Source: Diplosphaera chodatii
Lineage: Eukaryota; Chlorophyta; Trebouxiophyceae; Prasiolales; Stichococcaceae
Assembly (NCBI GenBank): GCA_032358165.1
Contig: JAALGY010000020.1
Coordinates: 1,860,001 to 1,924,000, forward strand
DNA: 64,000 nt
Direction: 5' to 3'
Position numbers and translations under genes: made by a program. Below the pieces are notes generated by a model. The model had not been told where the DNA came from, ran no database searches, and worked only from the letters and a program-made list of their open reading frames with translations. Below are positions 35,565-49,439 of the stretch, piece by piece (within the stretch, counting starts at the first letter, position 1; every line of letters begins with the position of its first letter).

Positions 35565-36049
35565 CTCGAGGCTGGCCTCTGTCAGCTGGTGACGGACCCG
35601 AGGCCAGCGAGTGGGATCTGGTTGCGCCAAACAGCGGTGTGGTAAAGGCGACGCGGCATCAGCACGGCAACTGGATCAACCCACGAGCTGCCTCTAGACC
35701 CTGCTGAGCAGGAACCCCTGCCAGCAGTGATTGCAGCGCACGCCCTATGTGAAGCTTTGAGGTTGCCGGACGCTGGAGTTTTTGTGCAAAGACATGTGTT
35801 CATTCATGGTGCAGCTCCTCGCATCGGCGTGCGGTGTGACACATCTGGCAGCGTGCATACTGGGCGGTCGTAGACTGAGATGACTGTCGGATCAGTGCTT
35901 GGGGGTTCAAACCGCAGGACTTCTGCAGTGTGCAACAAACAAACCAACACACAGTGGCAAAACCCACAATCGCAATACAGCAGACTCGGCAGCTCCGAAT
36001 GCGCCCCATCAGCATCCCTACAATGACGGTATCACGGTAGGTGACAATT
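35565..36049. other. Convergent intergenic region
   Basis: About 485 bases between the thioredoxin stop (+) and the kinesin stop (-). It holds 3' UTRs only. No TGTAA signal was noticed on either strand. Confidence 0.45.
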
Positions 36050-39000
36050 TCAGACATTTTCTTTGCCTGCTGCAAGTGGCAGCCTTGCTGCAGCGCGGTT
36101 GCCAGAATTTGGAGCAACCTTCTTCGCTGACAAGCTGCCCTTGTCGCTGCCGTCGCCCCTGCACATGGCATCTCACCAGTGCTTGGCAAAGAGTGCATGC
36201 TGTGTGGCAATTGAACTGCCGGCTGAAGTCACACTGCAGGCTAGAGAGGACTGCATGCTCACCTGGTGGCATTCACAGCATCCAGCTTGGCCTGCAGGGC
36301 TGTCAGGTCGCGGCGCGCCCTGTTTTGTGCAAAGTCTAGCTCATACTCCAGCTGCCGTACCTCCTTCAGCTTGTCAAATGCCCTGCAGACGTCCATGATG
36401 GAACAGTGCTTCAGCAACTTGCTGGTGCATGCTCATGCACTTTGGCACAGCAAAAGGTTTGAGGACTTGATGGCCATTACGTGACGACCTGCAATACGGC
36501 ATGACTGCTGGCAGTTGTGTTCGACTTGCAATCAGAGCACGCCCGCTTGAGCATTTGACATGATTCGACAGGCTCCTGGCACAGATGATGACCTTGCTGT
36601 GCCTCTCAGAGTTGCTGGAGTGAACAAAGCCTGTTGCAGGTGCGCACCTGAGGTCGCCGCCAGCGCTGGCGAGGTCCTGGCGCAGGCGGAAGTGCGTGGC
36701 GGCGAGCTTGGTCTCCCGCCGCTTGGCCGCCCGCAGCTCGCCCTCCAGCAGCGACACCCGCTTGTTGAGCTGCTCCACAGCCTCCTGCTGTGCCAGCATC
36801 GAGCATTTCAGTGAAAGGACATATACTATGGCAGAGTGCTGTACACTGCGCTGCAAGTAGAACGCTCAGAGGCTCTGTTGTCCGGTGGTGCTCTGCTTCA
36901 GTAGGACTGCACTTGCATATGCGAGATGCAATTGACGGAGCTCTGATGCAGTTCAGCACATGTGCTCGGGTGCTGTGCAAGTGGCCAATCTGAAGCGCGG
37001 CTTACAGCTTCATGCATGGCCTCAAGCAACCTTGATGGGGCACCTGCGGGGACTGTGCCGGCGCCGCAGTCGTTGTATGGGCAGCTGCAGCGGCGGCGGC
37101 GCCGGCCTCGGCGGCGAGCTGGTGGTACCGCGACTCGGACGCCTGCAGTGCGGAGTTGAGCTTGGCGATGCGCCGCTCCGCCTGCTCCTTGACCTCCGCG
37201 AGCTGCACCCAGTCACAACACCACAGTCATGATCCCCTGCAGCCCCCTGCAGCCAAGTGCTGGACGCGTTGGCAATCCCTGCTGCTGCACTGCTGCCGCA
37301 GATCGCAGAGTACAGGCTCCCAGATCTGCACCAAGGCCGCAGCGTCTGGGGCCGAAGCAAGGAGTCCCTGATGACCAGCCCCGTTGAGTTTACCTGTGGC
37401 GCTTATGTATGTAGACAACCGTGCTGCACACCTGTGCAGCGGCTGTGGTGGCGGCCGTGGGGTTGTTTGCGTCCACAGCGCTCTGCAGCTCGGCCAGCTG
37501 CACCCTCAGGCGAGCCGCCTCCTGGCTGGCGCGGTCCGCAGCCGCCGCCGCCTTCTGCAGGGCAGGGCAGGGTTCATATGCGTAAGCACCAAGTCGTATA
37601 ACGGCCAAGCTGTGCGATTGTTGTCCAAAACGGCAACAAGCATTGCAAACTTCCTGCTCCAGCAGTGCAGGCGCTCACGTGCTACCAGCTTCTGCTGCAG
37701 TGATAAATGCAATCATATGTAAGCACTTCACATGACCGGGGAATGCTGCGCACCTTCTTCTCCTCCCGGGCGGCCCGCAGCCGCTCCTCCGCCGCGGCCT
37801 GCTGCCGAGACGCGGCCTGCTCCGCCTGCTCGCGCACCGCGGCGCTGACGTCCTCCAGCTCCCGCGCCGACGCCTCCGCCATCGCCAGCTTTTCCCGCTC
37901 GGCCTGCGCGATCGCCGCATCCGCCTCCTCCTTCGCCTCCTGCAGGTCTCGGCATGATTGTGTGTCAATTAGATTCAGTAGTGTCAGGGCTCCCAGCGCA
38001 CCATCGACGCTGCTGGACCTGGAAGTTGAGCTTTGCAAGAGGGCAGTGAATGGTGGAATGGAGCAGATGACATGTCACGTCTGCATCAGTGATCAGACAG
38101 AGTACTGTGTTCGGTGCATCAACTCCACAGCCCATTTCCCCGCTCGGGTTGCCGAAGTGCAAGTCTGGCAGCATCCCACTTGCTACTGGTAGTCGCAAAC
38201 AGGGCCACCCTCAGCGTGCAGTGTCCCCAGTGCCGACGGCCAGCGTCGCCGGAGACACGATGCTTGCCTGCAGCTGGGCGAGCTGCTCGCGCAGGCGCTG
38301 CGTCAGGGTCTGCGCGGCAGCACGGGAGTCTGCCTCCGCCGCCGCCGCATCCTGGGCAGCGGCGGCAGCGCCCCGCGCCTCGTCCAGCTGCCGCTCCAGG
38401 GCTGCCGTGGCCTCGGCGGCGCGCGAGCGCTCCTCCTGCAGAGCACGCTCTGCCTCCGCCTGCAGGGCGCCATGCAGTCTGTTGCCTGAACAGATACAAA
38501 GGCACTGCAGGCGGCATCGCTTGTCTCTCTGCAATGAGTGAGGCGACTCACCAATCAAACGCACGCACGACATCCTGGAGGCGAGTGCCACACTGAGCAG
38601 TGCACCAGGGGCCTGGCGTCGGCTGAAGGGATGGTGGCTTGCACCGCCACCACGTCCTCAGGCGCATGAGGGCAATGAGCCATGCAGGGGTCATGCTGAG
38701 TGGGGGTTCATATAGGTGCGTGCCTGCAGTGCAGCGATGGTCGACTCCTTGTCGGCGCCGGCCGCTGCTGTCAGGGCCTCGATGCTGCGCTGCGCCTCGG
38801 CCAGGCGGCGGCGCTCTGCCGCCACCGCCTCCTCCAGCTGCTGATGTGCAGCCTCCTGCAGGTGGCAACACCTCACTGTTGTGTGCACCGACATCATTGT
38901 AGGCCTTTCCGACATGTTGCTGAAAGGGGGTGGTTGCAGTCAGCACAGAGCGGACGTGTGCAGCACCTGGGCGGCTGCAAGGTCATGTTGCGCTGCGGCG

Positions 39001-42000
39001 GCAGCTGCCTGTGCTGATGCAAGAGCTGCCTCCAGCCTGCTGGCCAGGCTGTGTGCCTCCTGCTGTAACGCATCACGAACATGTGCCAGCTGCTGCAGCT
39101 GCTGGTCCAGTTCGTCGGCTTCTGCAGACTTCGCAGCTAGCTGTCCTGCTGTTGCCTCATAGGCTGCCTGTGATAAGAAGGACATGCAACCTCAGATGGC
39201 ACAGAACGATGGCAGGAAACAAGGCGCTTGGTGCTGCTTGTGGGATCTTTCACCTGCTGCTGTTCTGCTGTCCTGCTGGCGACAGCAACTGCTGCTTCTG
39301 CATCGCCAGCAGCCGCCTGCGACGCCGCTAACTCTGACTGAAGGGTGGCAATTGATGCCTCACGAGCCAACAGCTGCAAGCGCAGCGCCTCAGATGACGC
39401 CTCGCCCTCTGACGCAGCAGCCTGCAAATGCAGCATGCAGGTGAACCCATGCGGGTAAGGGGACACGGTAGTAAGAGCACAATTTGCCAGGTGCAAAGAT
39501 ATGCCCTATGCTTGAGTGCAAAGAACTCACCCACTACTAACCCATTCCTGTTGCACGTGATGTAGACATTGGCATTCCAACTCGACCCTATTGGCAGATC
39601 CAAGTGTGTCCGGATGTACTTGCAAAATATCCTGACGGGCATACCCGCATGTGGTCGAGCTCCTGCTGCAGCTGCGACGCCTGGGCTGCAGCCTGGCCGT
39701 GTGCTGCTTCGGCGGCGTCCGCTCGCCGCTGCTGCTCGCCTGCGGTGGCTTGCGATGCTGACACAGCGTCCTGCTCCACCTGCGGCAGATTGGTGACAAA
39801 TGCTATCTTGACAACTGCGCATGCTCCGCTGTGGTAACATGCAGGGAGCTGCGGGCCACGACAGGTCTGGATCGGGGTGCCAGACTTGCTAGTTGCCACG
39901 GGAAAGCTACCATGCATGACCCAAGGAGACCAGGAGACCACCTGCAGCTGGGACTGCAGCGCCGCTGCATCCTTTGCAAGTGCTGCGAGCTCACCCTCCA
40001 GACGTTCCTTCTCGGACCGCACTTCCTCCTGCGCACAAGTGGACAAGATGTTGGCGAGCCTCACCCTCAACAGTACTGGAAACCCCAAGGTACTACAAGC
40101 TAGTGCCGAGGCATGCAACGCTTGCAGGCTGATGCTGACCGCAGCAGCCTTCCAGGCGTTGGCTGAGTCGACGGCCGTCTGGTGCTGCTGCTCCATCTCC
40201 TGCTGCACCTGGGCGAACCGCTCCCTCGCCTCCTCGATGTGTTGCTGCACACCGACAGCAGCTTGTCACCCTCAACACATGCGATCGTGCCGACGACCAG
40301 ATCACATGTTCAGAGGGGGACAATATACGTCCAGCAGATACGGACGCAGCCATGCATGTTGCAGTCGCTCATTTGGCCTCGCACCTGCAAGGAGTCGACC
40401 TCAGCACCGAGCTCTGCTGCCTGCTGCACGGACGCCTGCTCCCGGTGCAGGGCCTCGCCCAGCTCAGTCCTACACCAGAGCCGAACATTTCTCAGCACTG
40501 CCAAAGGGTGTCTGTGATCATGTGCCATGCTCATGGCACGGTTTTGCGACGGTATGCCACTGCACGGAACAGGCGTGCAATGGCCTGACGCGCCTGAGGC
40601 GCATCGCATCAGCCGAGAGCTGGGCATGCTGTGCCGCTGCCACGTCTGCAGCAGCAGCAGCCTCGGACAGCTGCGTGTCAAGCACCGACAGCCGACTGTT
40701 GGCTTCCTCTAGTTGCGCCCGCAGGCCTGCCACCTCCAGCTCCCGCTCGTTGAGCGTTCCTGTGTTGCCACAGATGTGTGGCGGAGGTTACATGCCCATC
40801 AGGCTTCCTCTTGCTGCGCACGCAGACATTGCACCTTCACGTGCCGCCTGAGTGGTCAGCAGCGTCAGCTGGCACTGTGTGGTGCCAGTGGGCCACACCT
40901 TCCAGGCTCTCCTGGTACTCGGCATGCTCAGCGCACTCCTGCTGCGCCCTGTCGCGCGCCTCCGCCGCCTCCGCCAGCAGCGCCGCCGTCGCCTCCACCT
41001 TGGCCTGGGCGGCGTCCAGCTCCGCGGCTGTCACGTCCAGTCGCTGCGTCAGTGCGCTGTGCTCTGCTGCTGACACTGCCGCCGCCTGAGCTGCGTCCTG
41101 CTCCAGCTGTGCCTTCTCCTCCTGTTGACAGTCATCCCAACAGGGGCTTGGGACAGTGGAAGCAAAGTGGCTTGTATGCTAGGACCTTGCGGTACGTCAT
41201 CATCAGTACCAGCTAAGATTGTCTGCATTTGATGCTGCAGCATGCAGCTTCATGATTGAGACACTTGCCTGCAGCGCAGCCTGGCATGCATCCGCAGCGA
41301 TGGCAGCCTCCGTCGCGTTGAACTCGGCGACGTTCAGCTGCTCGTGCGCCTCGCGCAGCTTGTCGGCAAGCACCTGAATCTGGGGCAGCTGTGCCTGCAA
41401 ATGCATTGCAATGTGCCTCGCACCAGCGTGCACGCCTGGACACCTTCATGACGAAACGAAACACCAGGAATGACACGTCAACCGAAACTGTGAGCGCCTG
41501 CACAGTTCAGCACAGCACTCACCTCAGCGGACTCGCAGCGCTGGAGCGCCGCCTCCAGCGCCTGCTGCTTGACTGCCAGGTCCGCTGCCAGCTGCGCCTT
41601 CTGTCCTGCAAGCGCCTCGCCCGCCTCCCGCTGCGCAGCCAGCTGCTCCTCGGCATCTGCCATGGCGTCACGGCAGGTCGCCAGCTCATCTGCTGTTGCT
41701 TGCTTTTCCTCCCTGTTTCGACCAGAACGCTATGGTTATGCGCTGCTTTGCATGTGCCTCGGGCTGACGAGGTGGCAGCTACGCGGACAGCGGGCTCAAT
41801 TCATACCTTGGCACATCCAATGTGCCGCAAGACAGTGCACAGGTGAATGGCCTACCGGAGGGCGGCGTGTGCTGCTGCCAGCTCCTCCTGCTCAGCACGC
41901 AGGTCTGCCAGCTGGCCGGACAGCTCGTCGCGCTCATCAGCCGCCTCTGTCCCGTCCTTCCTGGCATCCTCGAGGTCCTGCGCCATGCTCTCGCACTCGC

Positions 42001-45000
42001 CTGCACAGGAGACCGCACTTGAGCCAGAGCCTCCCAGCGAGCTACTGCTGTGGGTGTGTGGTCCTGGCCTGCACCACTGCAGTCCAAGGCAACCCTTGAC
42101 AGCGTAACACCCACGAGTGTAGATGCTGCCGAGCAGCAATGATGACCACTTTTGACTCCTCATTGTTCGCACTGGTCTTTGCGCGCAGGGAAAACTCCAG
42201 GCGCTCGTGCTCCAGCTGCAGCGTCTGCAGGGCACTCTCCAGCTCCCCAATGCGCCCCGTCGTCTCCTTGACCCTCCCCACCATCATCGTCTCCCGCTTC
42301 TTGAGGTCAGCGCCCTGTGGCAAAAGCGGTCAAGGGTCAGCAGCGATGCTCACAGATTTGCCAGCAGGCTCGTCTACAACTGCGAAATGACGACAGTTTT
42401 GCCGCTGGCAGCACGTTCAGCAGTGGCCTTGAGCTTGCCAGGCGTGGCCTGCTGCACTGTACAACCGCTAATGTTGACGAGCAGTTTTGCAATGCGCACG
42501 CTGAAAATACCAGCAGATACACACGACAAACCATGGGCGCACCTTCTTCTCGAGGTCCTTGGTCATGCGCCCCGTCTGGCTCTGCACCTGCTTCACCTGG
42601 CGCTCCAGGGCCGCCTTCTCCATCTGCGCGGCGGCGCGGTCCGACTTGGCGCCCTGCAGCTCCGCCTCCTTCTTCTGCAGCCGCTCCCTGGGTGTCCAAA
42701 CGAGCAGCCGTCAAGCAACCCACTCAGTTCAACCCACCCATCTCACATTTCTGAGGACGGATCGCACATGCAACGTGCAAAGTAGCCTGTGCATGTGGCG
42801 GTCTTCGATGCAGTCCAAAGGATCCCACAGAGCCCACTTGAGCTTGTCGAGCTCCTTCTGCAGGCGCTCCGTGGCGGCGCCCGCGCCCTTGGCGCCGACC
42901 GCCACAACCTTCTTCTCCTTCTCCAGCGCCTGAATTTTGCGCCTGCGACGAGGGTTTGCCGCATCATAAGCAGCTCACTGCCATTGCCATTGCCTGACGT
43001 ACACATGAGCAGCCCAACAGTAGTAGATGGCCTGTCGCAGTCGTTTCGACACACATCGTGCTCATGCAGGAACACCACCGCAGGGCCGCACGCACTTGGC
43101 CTCCTTCAGCTCCTCTGCGTTGCGGATGGCGTTGGCAGCCTGCGCCACCTTGAGCGCCAGCCCATTGCGCTGCGCCTCGCACTGCTGCAGCGTGGTGCGA
43201 ATATCCGATGCCTGCTGCTCTGCTGCCTCAGCCGCAGCCGCTGCAGCCTCGCGCTCAGCCTGCAGCGCGGCCTCGCTGGCAGCCTGCGCCTGGGCCATGG
43301 CTGCCTGCATGTCCAGAGCAATCATGATGAGACCCAGACCCATATTCATGGACAGACTGTCCCCTCCTTACACAGACACTTCGGACCATAGACACCACTG
43401 CAATCCCCACCTGCGCTGCCTCCAGCTGAGCGTCGCGCTCTGCTGCCAGCGCGGCATGCTGCTGCTGGGCTGCCTGCAGTGCTGCAGCTGCCTCGGCGGC
43501 GGCGGCGGCATGCTCCGCCGCGGCCTTGTCAGCCTCCTCCTCTAGCTTTGTGATGCGCTCCTCGGCGGCATCCACGCACTCCTGGGACTCGGCTGCAGGC
43601 AATGGAAGCATGAGACGTTAGCAGATGCAACTTGTCAGGCATGCTCATCACAGCACACCCTCAGCTGCGCGTGAAGGCATGCAGCTGAGATGCAGCCTGC
43701 AAGCTGCCAGCTGTCGTCACCATCATGGCAGCTGTCATCATCATCATTATCATCAGCATCAGGGTGTCACAAAGTGACCTCGACAACGCACCCAGTGCAC
43801 CCTCCAGCTGCTTGACCTTGTCCTCCAGGGCCGCCGCCGCCCCCTCTGCCAGCTCCGCCTCCGCAGCGTTTTCGTCCGCACGCGCCGCTGCTTCCTGGGC
43901 GGCAGTCTGCGCCGCCGCCAGCTGCGTGTGCAGCTGCTTCAGCGCCTCGCTGTGTGCCTCCCGCACGCCCTCCTGTATGCGATACAATGTTCCTGATGGA
44001 TGTACTTGGGGTGCAGTCATCTGGCAAAAAGCAGAACGCATAAAACGCAGGAAAGTTATCTTGCCTGCTCTGCAGCAGCCTTGGCGATCACAGCGGCACG
44101 GGCAGCGTCGGCCTCGATTGCAGCCTCTGCTGCTGCACGCTGCGCACGCTCCAGCTGCTCAGCCAAGCCAGCGGCGCACCTCTCAGCATCAGCTTTCTCG
44201 GCCTGCAGGGATGACATGTGCCATGTTGGATGCGCGTGTAGCGTGTGACAGCCGTATGTGCACGCGCAGCAGCCTGACCAAATAGCCAGACATACGTTGT
44301 GGACCCATTGCAGATGATGCAAGTGCAGCGACAGGTGGAGAGCCTCAGAGGGGGCAACGGCGTGCACCCGGGCCTCCTTGCACCGCGCCTCCGCCTCAGC
44401 GGCCCGCTCCTCAGCTGCCTTTGCCTTCTCTGCCGCCGCCTTCGCCTCCTCTTCCTGCTTCTTCTGGTACAGCGGCGCCCGCTTGCGCAACTCCAGCTCC
44501 TAGGTTGTGACAATGCCTGTCAGCTCGCTCAGGTCCAGTCCATGTTTCCGCGCCAACCTTGATGACAAACCCAAAAGCTCACAACTCTTGGCAGCAATAT
44601 AGCACACCTCGACATGCTTCTCCAGGCGCGAGTTCGATGCCTGCAGATCGGCCAGCTGCTCGCGTTCTGCAGCCGCCGCCTCCGCCAGGCGCTCGGTCTC
44701 AGCCCGGGCTGCCGCAGCCTCAGCCGCCCTGCAAGAAGGCAACAGCCCGTGTGTGTCTGCCGGTGTGTATGCTCTGGGCAGGGTCAGACGGGGACAGGGT
44801 GACCTGCTACAGGTTGCGCAACAGTCAGCGGGTTGCAGGCTGCCAAGCAACCTCGCAGCCAGCTTCTCAGCAGCGGCCTCCAGATCCTCCGCCTGAGCTC
44901 GCAGTTTGGCCTCCAGCTTGGCCGCACGCCCCTCACTCTCTGCCGCAGCCTCCCTGCTGGACTTTTCTGCCTGCAGCCCGAGGTGAGGGGTTCACACGAT

Positions 45001-48000
45001 GAGTACTCATCGCTGTCAGCACGACGGCCTGTGCTCACCCATGTCCCGCGGGATATCCTTCCGTTGCAGGCGTGATCTCACCATCTGGGCAGCTGCCAGT
45101 TCGGCACGCGCTGCCTCGGCAGCCAGGGCAATGGCGCCTGCCTCTGCACTCATCGAGCTCGTGCGCTCAGCCACCTCTCCCTCCAGGTGCGCGACCTTTT
45201 CCATCAGGTCGGCTCGTTCCTGCATGTACGCATGCAATGGTTCACTCCATAGCAGCCCGACCATTCGGGAAGATACACCCTGACCTCCATGGCCCTGCAT
45301 GTATATACAGGAGGCGGTTCTGGTCCTTGGCTAGCCCATTGTACATGACTGAGCACAGAGGGCCAGGCCAGCATGTCCTCACCCGCTGCACACAGTCGAG
45401 CTCCTCCTCGGCGGCAGCCGTGCGCTTCTCCGCCTGGCGCGCCTGCCACTTCACCTCCTCCCGCTCCTTCTTGGCGTCATCCCTCTCGTCCGCCACCTTC
45501 GACAGCTCGTCCTCCGTGTCTCTGTTGCACGAAAACTCACATTTACTTCAAGTAGAGCCAGGGCAAGGCCCATATGAAGCACTGCAGTGTCGCCAGGGAG
45601 CAACATCGACAACAGTGCATTGTGCAGCTTCGTCTGCAGTCAGGCCCAAGCATGCAGGTGCACAAGATGGACCAGCGGTGACACGCACTCCAGCTGCTTC
45701 TTGAGCGTCTTGGCGGTGTCGGCGACGCTGTTCAGCTCCGCCTGCAGCAGGTCGTTCTCCATGCGCGCCTCCCGCAGCTGTGCCGCCAGCTCGGCGCCCT
45801 CAGCAGACGCGCCGGGTGCATTGTTCTCCTTACCCGCAGACGCCAGGGCACCTGCCACCAAACCACATAGTCGCCTGCCGTGCGCCCGTGAATACACCAA
45901 ATGCAGCTGGGCTTTCCTTCAATCCGCAACTGTCATTGTGGTGCCCGCAGAGTGACCTAGTGCTTTGGTCTGTGCAACAATTACCTGTGCTACGCCGGCG
46001 CTGTGCAGGCGGTGAGCGTGCGGCACAGTCAGCAGCGGGTGTGGACCTGCGCCCACTAGGCTGGTTGTCGACCATGTCGAGCGTCTCGCCCTGCAGAAGC
46101 TCCGGCGGGGGCAGAGCCCGCTTCCTGCGTTGCTTGCTGCCGCCGCCTGCAGCAAAGGATGGCTTCATTATGTGATGATGAGCTGCCGGCTTTGGACGGA
46201 TTGACAGGTGCTGCCCAGTGAGCCTGCACATCAGCTTAAGATTGGAGAGACGGCGCTCGGCAGCTGCAGTCGGTTGCCCTACCCATGACGCCGGGGGCCC
46301 AGGTGTCACGCCGGTTGCCGCGCCGCTGCTCCTGCGCCTGCTCATCGGCATCTGATGCACCACCCTCGCCCATGACGAACTTCGTCAGATGGTCCACCTG
46401 AGAATGACACGACCAGCATCCCGAGGTGCGACTATTAGCTGCAGTGTGTCCACGATCGTACAAACCTGCGAACAGGCACTAGTACGACATGCAGTTCAAG
46501 CCCACGTGCAACAGCTGTCAGTTGTCTCATAGCGACCATGCGGGGCATAATAAGCACCGGCAACGAGCATGCACCTTCCGCTGAGCGTGTTCTCGCTCCT
46601 CTTTCTCCTTTGCAAGCTGCTCCTGCACGAGCTCGCGCGCCTGATCCGCCTGCAGCAGCTGCGTCCGCAGCTGCGCAATCTCCGCCTGCACATCGGCATC
46701 CCTGCGGGCAGGCTAATCAACTTAGAGAGCATCTCCACACTGCTACTGATCGGGCCTGCATATGGTGCTAAACCCAGCACTCGACGGTCATTGCTTTTGA
46801 AGCCATGCATAGGTTTGCTGCAGTGCCAGACGCGCATACCCTGACTCCTCAAGCTTCCGCATGAGCCGTTCAATCTCCTTCGCCTGCCTCTTGAGCACCG
46901 CCGCGTCCGATACAACCTGCACGTGCCACTCCATTGGGTATACTATGTTGACCTGCAGCAATAAGTGCTTAACCCATCAGATGATAGTATGGCGCAGTGG
47001 TTGCACCTCGTTGACAACGGCATTGTTGACGACGCGCTTGGCGCGCGAGGCGAAGCGCAATGTTGAATGTGTCTCATCTGCATGCTCTTTTGCCTGCAGG
47101 CATTCAAATGCGATTCTAATCACCAACACGCACCAGCAGCACGTGACTTCTCAGTCGAAAACACATGTGTCAGCTTTCGACATGCACCAGAGGCTCACCG
47201 GAGTCATTGCGCAGATGATGGCAGTCTTGGCATTGCCACCGAGTGAAGGCTCCAGGATGCGGGTGAGCTTCGAGTCACGGTATGGGATGTGACCTGCAGG
47301 CCGTAGCTTCTGCTTAACACGAGGATCAAGCCGACTTGCACCGGCGAGACTGGGCCGAGAACACTGTGTGCTGCAGCTAACACAACAGATGGGGCAGAAC
47401 AACACAGAAGATTTATTGCCACACCGTTCAGCTGTGCGCCCTCGGACAGCTTGTTGATGACCAGACCCAGCGTCAACAGGCTCTTGTTGATCATCTTACC
47501 CTCCTGAGCACGGACTCCCTCCGCACCTGCTTGTACAGCAGCCAGTCCTTCGGCACTTTCAACTTCAGAAATCGATCATTGATCAGAGCCCTGCGCTGCA
47601 CAAGTCCTGGCCCGCTTCAAGCAATGGAAAATGCCAGTGTCACTGGTGTCATAAGTGAGTGTTGCACGCCTGTCTTGCCGAGGCGTTCGCTGCCTGCCAG
47701 GTCCACAAGGGTGAGGCGGGACACCCTCACAGCACGGCCCTCTTCTGAATCCGCATCACGTGGTTGGCTCTCCACAACCTGCCGAGCGACGAGCGTCTCT
47801 GATGACAAGCTACAATATGCTATACGAGCAACTCGATGTAAGTATAGCTTGCAATCGCACAGCATGCCGAGCTATGGATAGAGCTCCTGTGACGATGGAG
47901 CGCACCATGCGGAAGATTGTGTGCGAGCGCGAGGACTTGACGTTCATTTTGGTCTCGCCAAAGTGGCGGTGAGCCTCGCCACGCGCCAGCAGCTGCAGCA

Positions 48001-49005
48001 CTGCCTCAGGACATGTCACACACTCCTCGTGCAATCCCGCCACCTGCATGTGCATCGATGCATGGCCACGTCGGCGGGTACAGTCCAAGGTGTGTCGTGC
48101 ATGGTACCTGACTGAGTGGGTTGGGTACATTCCTGTCATTCTCAACACTAAGCTGTTGCCTGGGCGCTGCTGCGAAGCTCATACAAAACCTTGGTCGGGA
48201 CACACCTTGACACCTTCCTCTGGATCCTCCTTGATGGCCAGCTTCCTGTTGGCGGGCTCCAGGAGGTCATTCACCTCTTCATTGTACATCTGAGGAAGAC
48301 ATTGGAAGTTGGTGAGCTGCCTTATTGCTAGCTGGTGCACCAATGGGCAGCAGTACAACCTTTCTAATCTCAGGTCATCGTGCAAGTGCTCATTTGCGAT
48401 CACACCTCCATGTATGATACACGTAAGAGGAACTCACGGTCCTGCATGCTTTCAATTTGCGAGAACACAGCCTCCACCTGCACATGCAGGTTTGGAACAT
48501 CATTGTAATTGCCACTGACTGCCGGCCAGCGGCATGCGCAGGTTACGGAAGAGTATGATCGCGACCACACTGAGCTGTCTGAGCACGTACTGCGAGGGGC
48601 ACGATGCCGGGCTCGTCCGGCACACCCATCATGGTGTGCGTCTTGCCGGAGCTGGTCTGGCCATACGCAAACACTGTGCCGTTGAAGCCGCCCACCACCT
48701 TCTCCACGATGTCCTTCGTAGTGCGATCGTATACCTGCAAGCAACGCAGTGAGACCGTTCAGCGCGCACCATTTTTGCTGTCCTCTCTTCCCCTTCAAGG
48801 TAGGGGCTCTGTGCAGGTGGACATGAAAGGCTGCCAGAGCGTGCCGGATTCGACCTGCTGCGTCGTCCAACGCTCGTCGAACACGTTGTCCAGATGATAG
48901 GTGCCGTCGTTGCCCAGCCCGCCGACTGGCACGATCTTGTTGTCCTCGGTGCGCCAGGCGCCCTCCTTCTCGCAGCTGGCGAGTGGCCGCACACGCACGG
49001 ACACG
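36050..49005 (-). CDS. Kinesin-7 / CENP-E-like mitotic kinesin with very long coiled-coil tail (first exon unresolved)
   Basis: Motor exons in phase: 48855-49005, 48591-48734, 48406-48477, 48206-48289, 47906-48043, 47670-47778, 47425-47526, 47199-47293, then a neck exon near 47007-47098. Motifs: VSVRVRPL, P-loop GQTSSGKT (48639-48662), [12 protein letters not shown] (switch I), [14 protein letters not shown] (switch II), [14 protein letters not shown] and [14 protein letters not shown]. The motor is N-terminal and closest to kinesin-7. Roughly 35 further exons down to 36050 encode almost uninterrupted coiled coil rich in Ala, Glu and Gln, so the protein is about 2,000 residues. The tail ends AAGKENV-stop, and a second KEN lies at 45823-45831. 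A CENP-E-like role in kinetochore-microtubule attachment is inferred. The start codon lies upstream, perhaps in 49220-49440. Confidence 0.88.
43735..43762. repeat. Imperfect TCA trinucleotide microsatellite
   Basis: Nine imperfect TCA-type units (with TTA, GCA and similar variants) lie in an intron of the kinesin gene. Confidence 0.75.
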
Positions 49006-49439
49006 CTGACAGGAGGCGCACATGGTCATCAGCACATCGGTCTTGGACCTGGCATCATGGGACCCCTATACTGTTGCAGAATGACATGCAACAGCAGGGA
49101 AGGCATGTTGGTGTGCATGACTCTTTCGTGCGATTTACAACAATGCACCGCGGACTCGAGTGCAGGGTGCTGGACAGGTCACCTGATATTCTCCATGGTT
49201 GCTGCTCGCCTGCTCAGGCAGTGCTACCCAGCAATGCCACCCCCTCGATGACACGGATGGCGAGTTTGCTCAAGCAACACCGTCAATGCACCCTGCAGGA
49301 AGAAGCTCAGGCGGCATCCAGCCTCGCTGATTGCGCTTGCTGGCAGCCATGCCGCAGTCGGCCGCGTTGCCTCCTTGTCGCAAGTGTGGGGGTCTGGGGG
49401 AGCCTTCAGTGGCCTCCGACAGCTCGACATTCATAAGCA

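Noticed and set aside
35895..35925. tRNA-like T-loop (GGTTCAAACC)
   Set aside because: The flanking bases do not form a T-arm stem, and no matching acceptor, D or anticodon arms were found upstream.
36050..45000. A separate myosin- or SMC-like coiled-coil gene downstream of the kinesin motor
   Set aside because: No start, promoter-like gap or stop separates it from the motor exons on the same strand, and no SMC or myosin head motif is present. One long kinesin is simpler.
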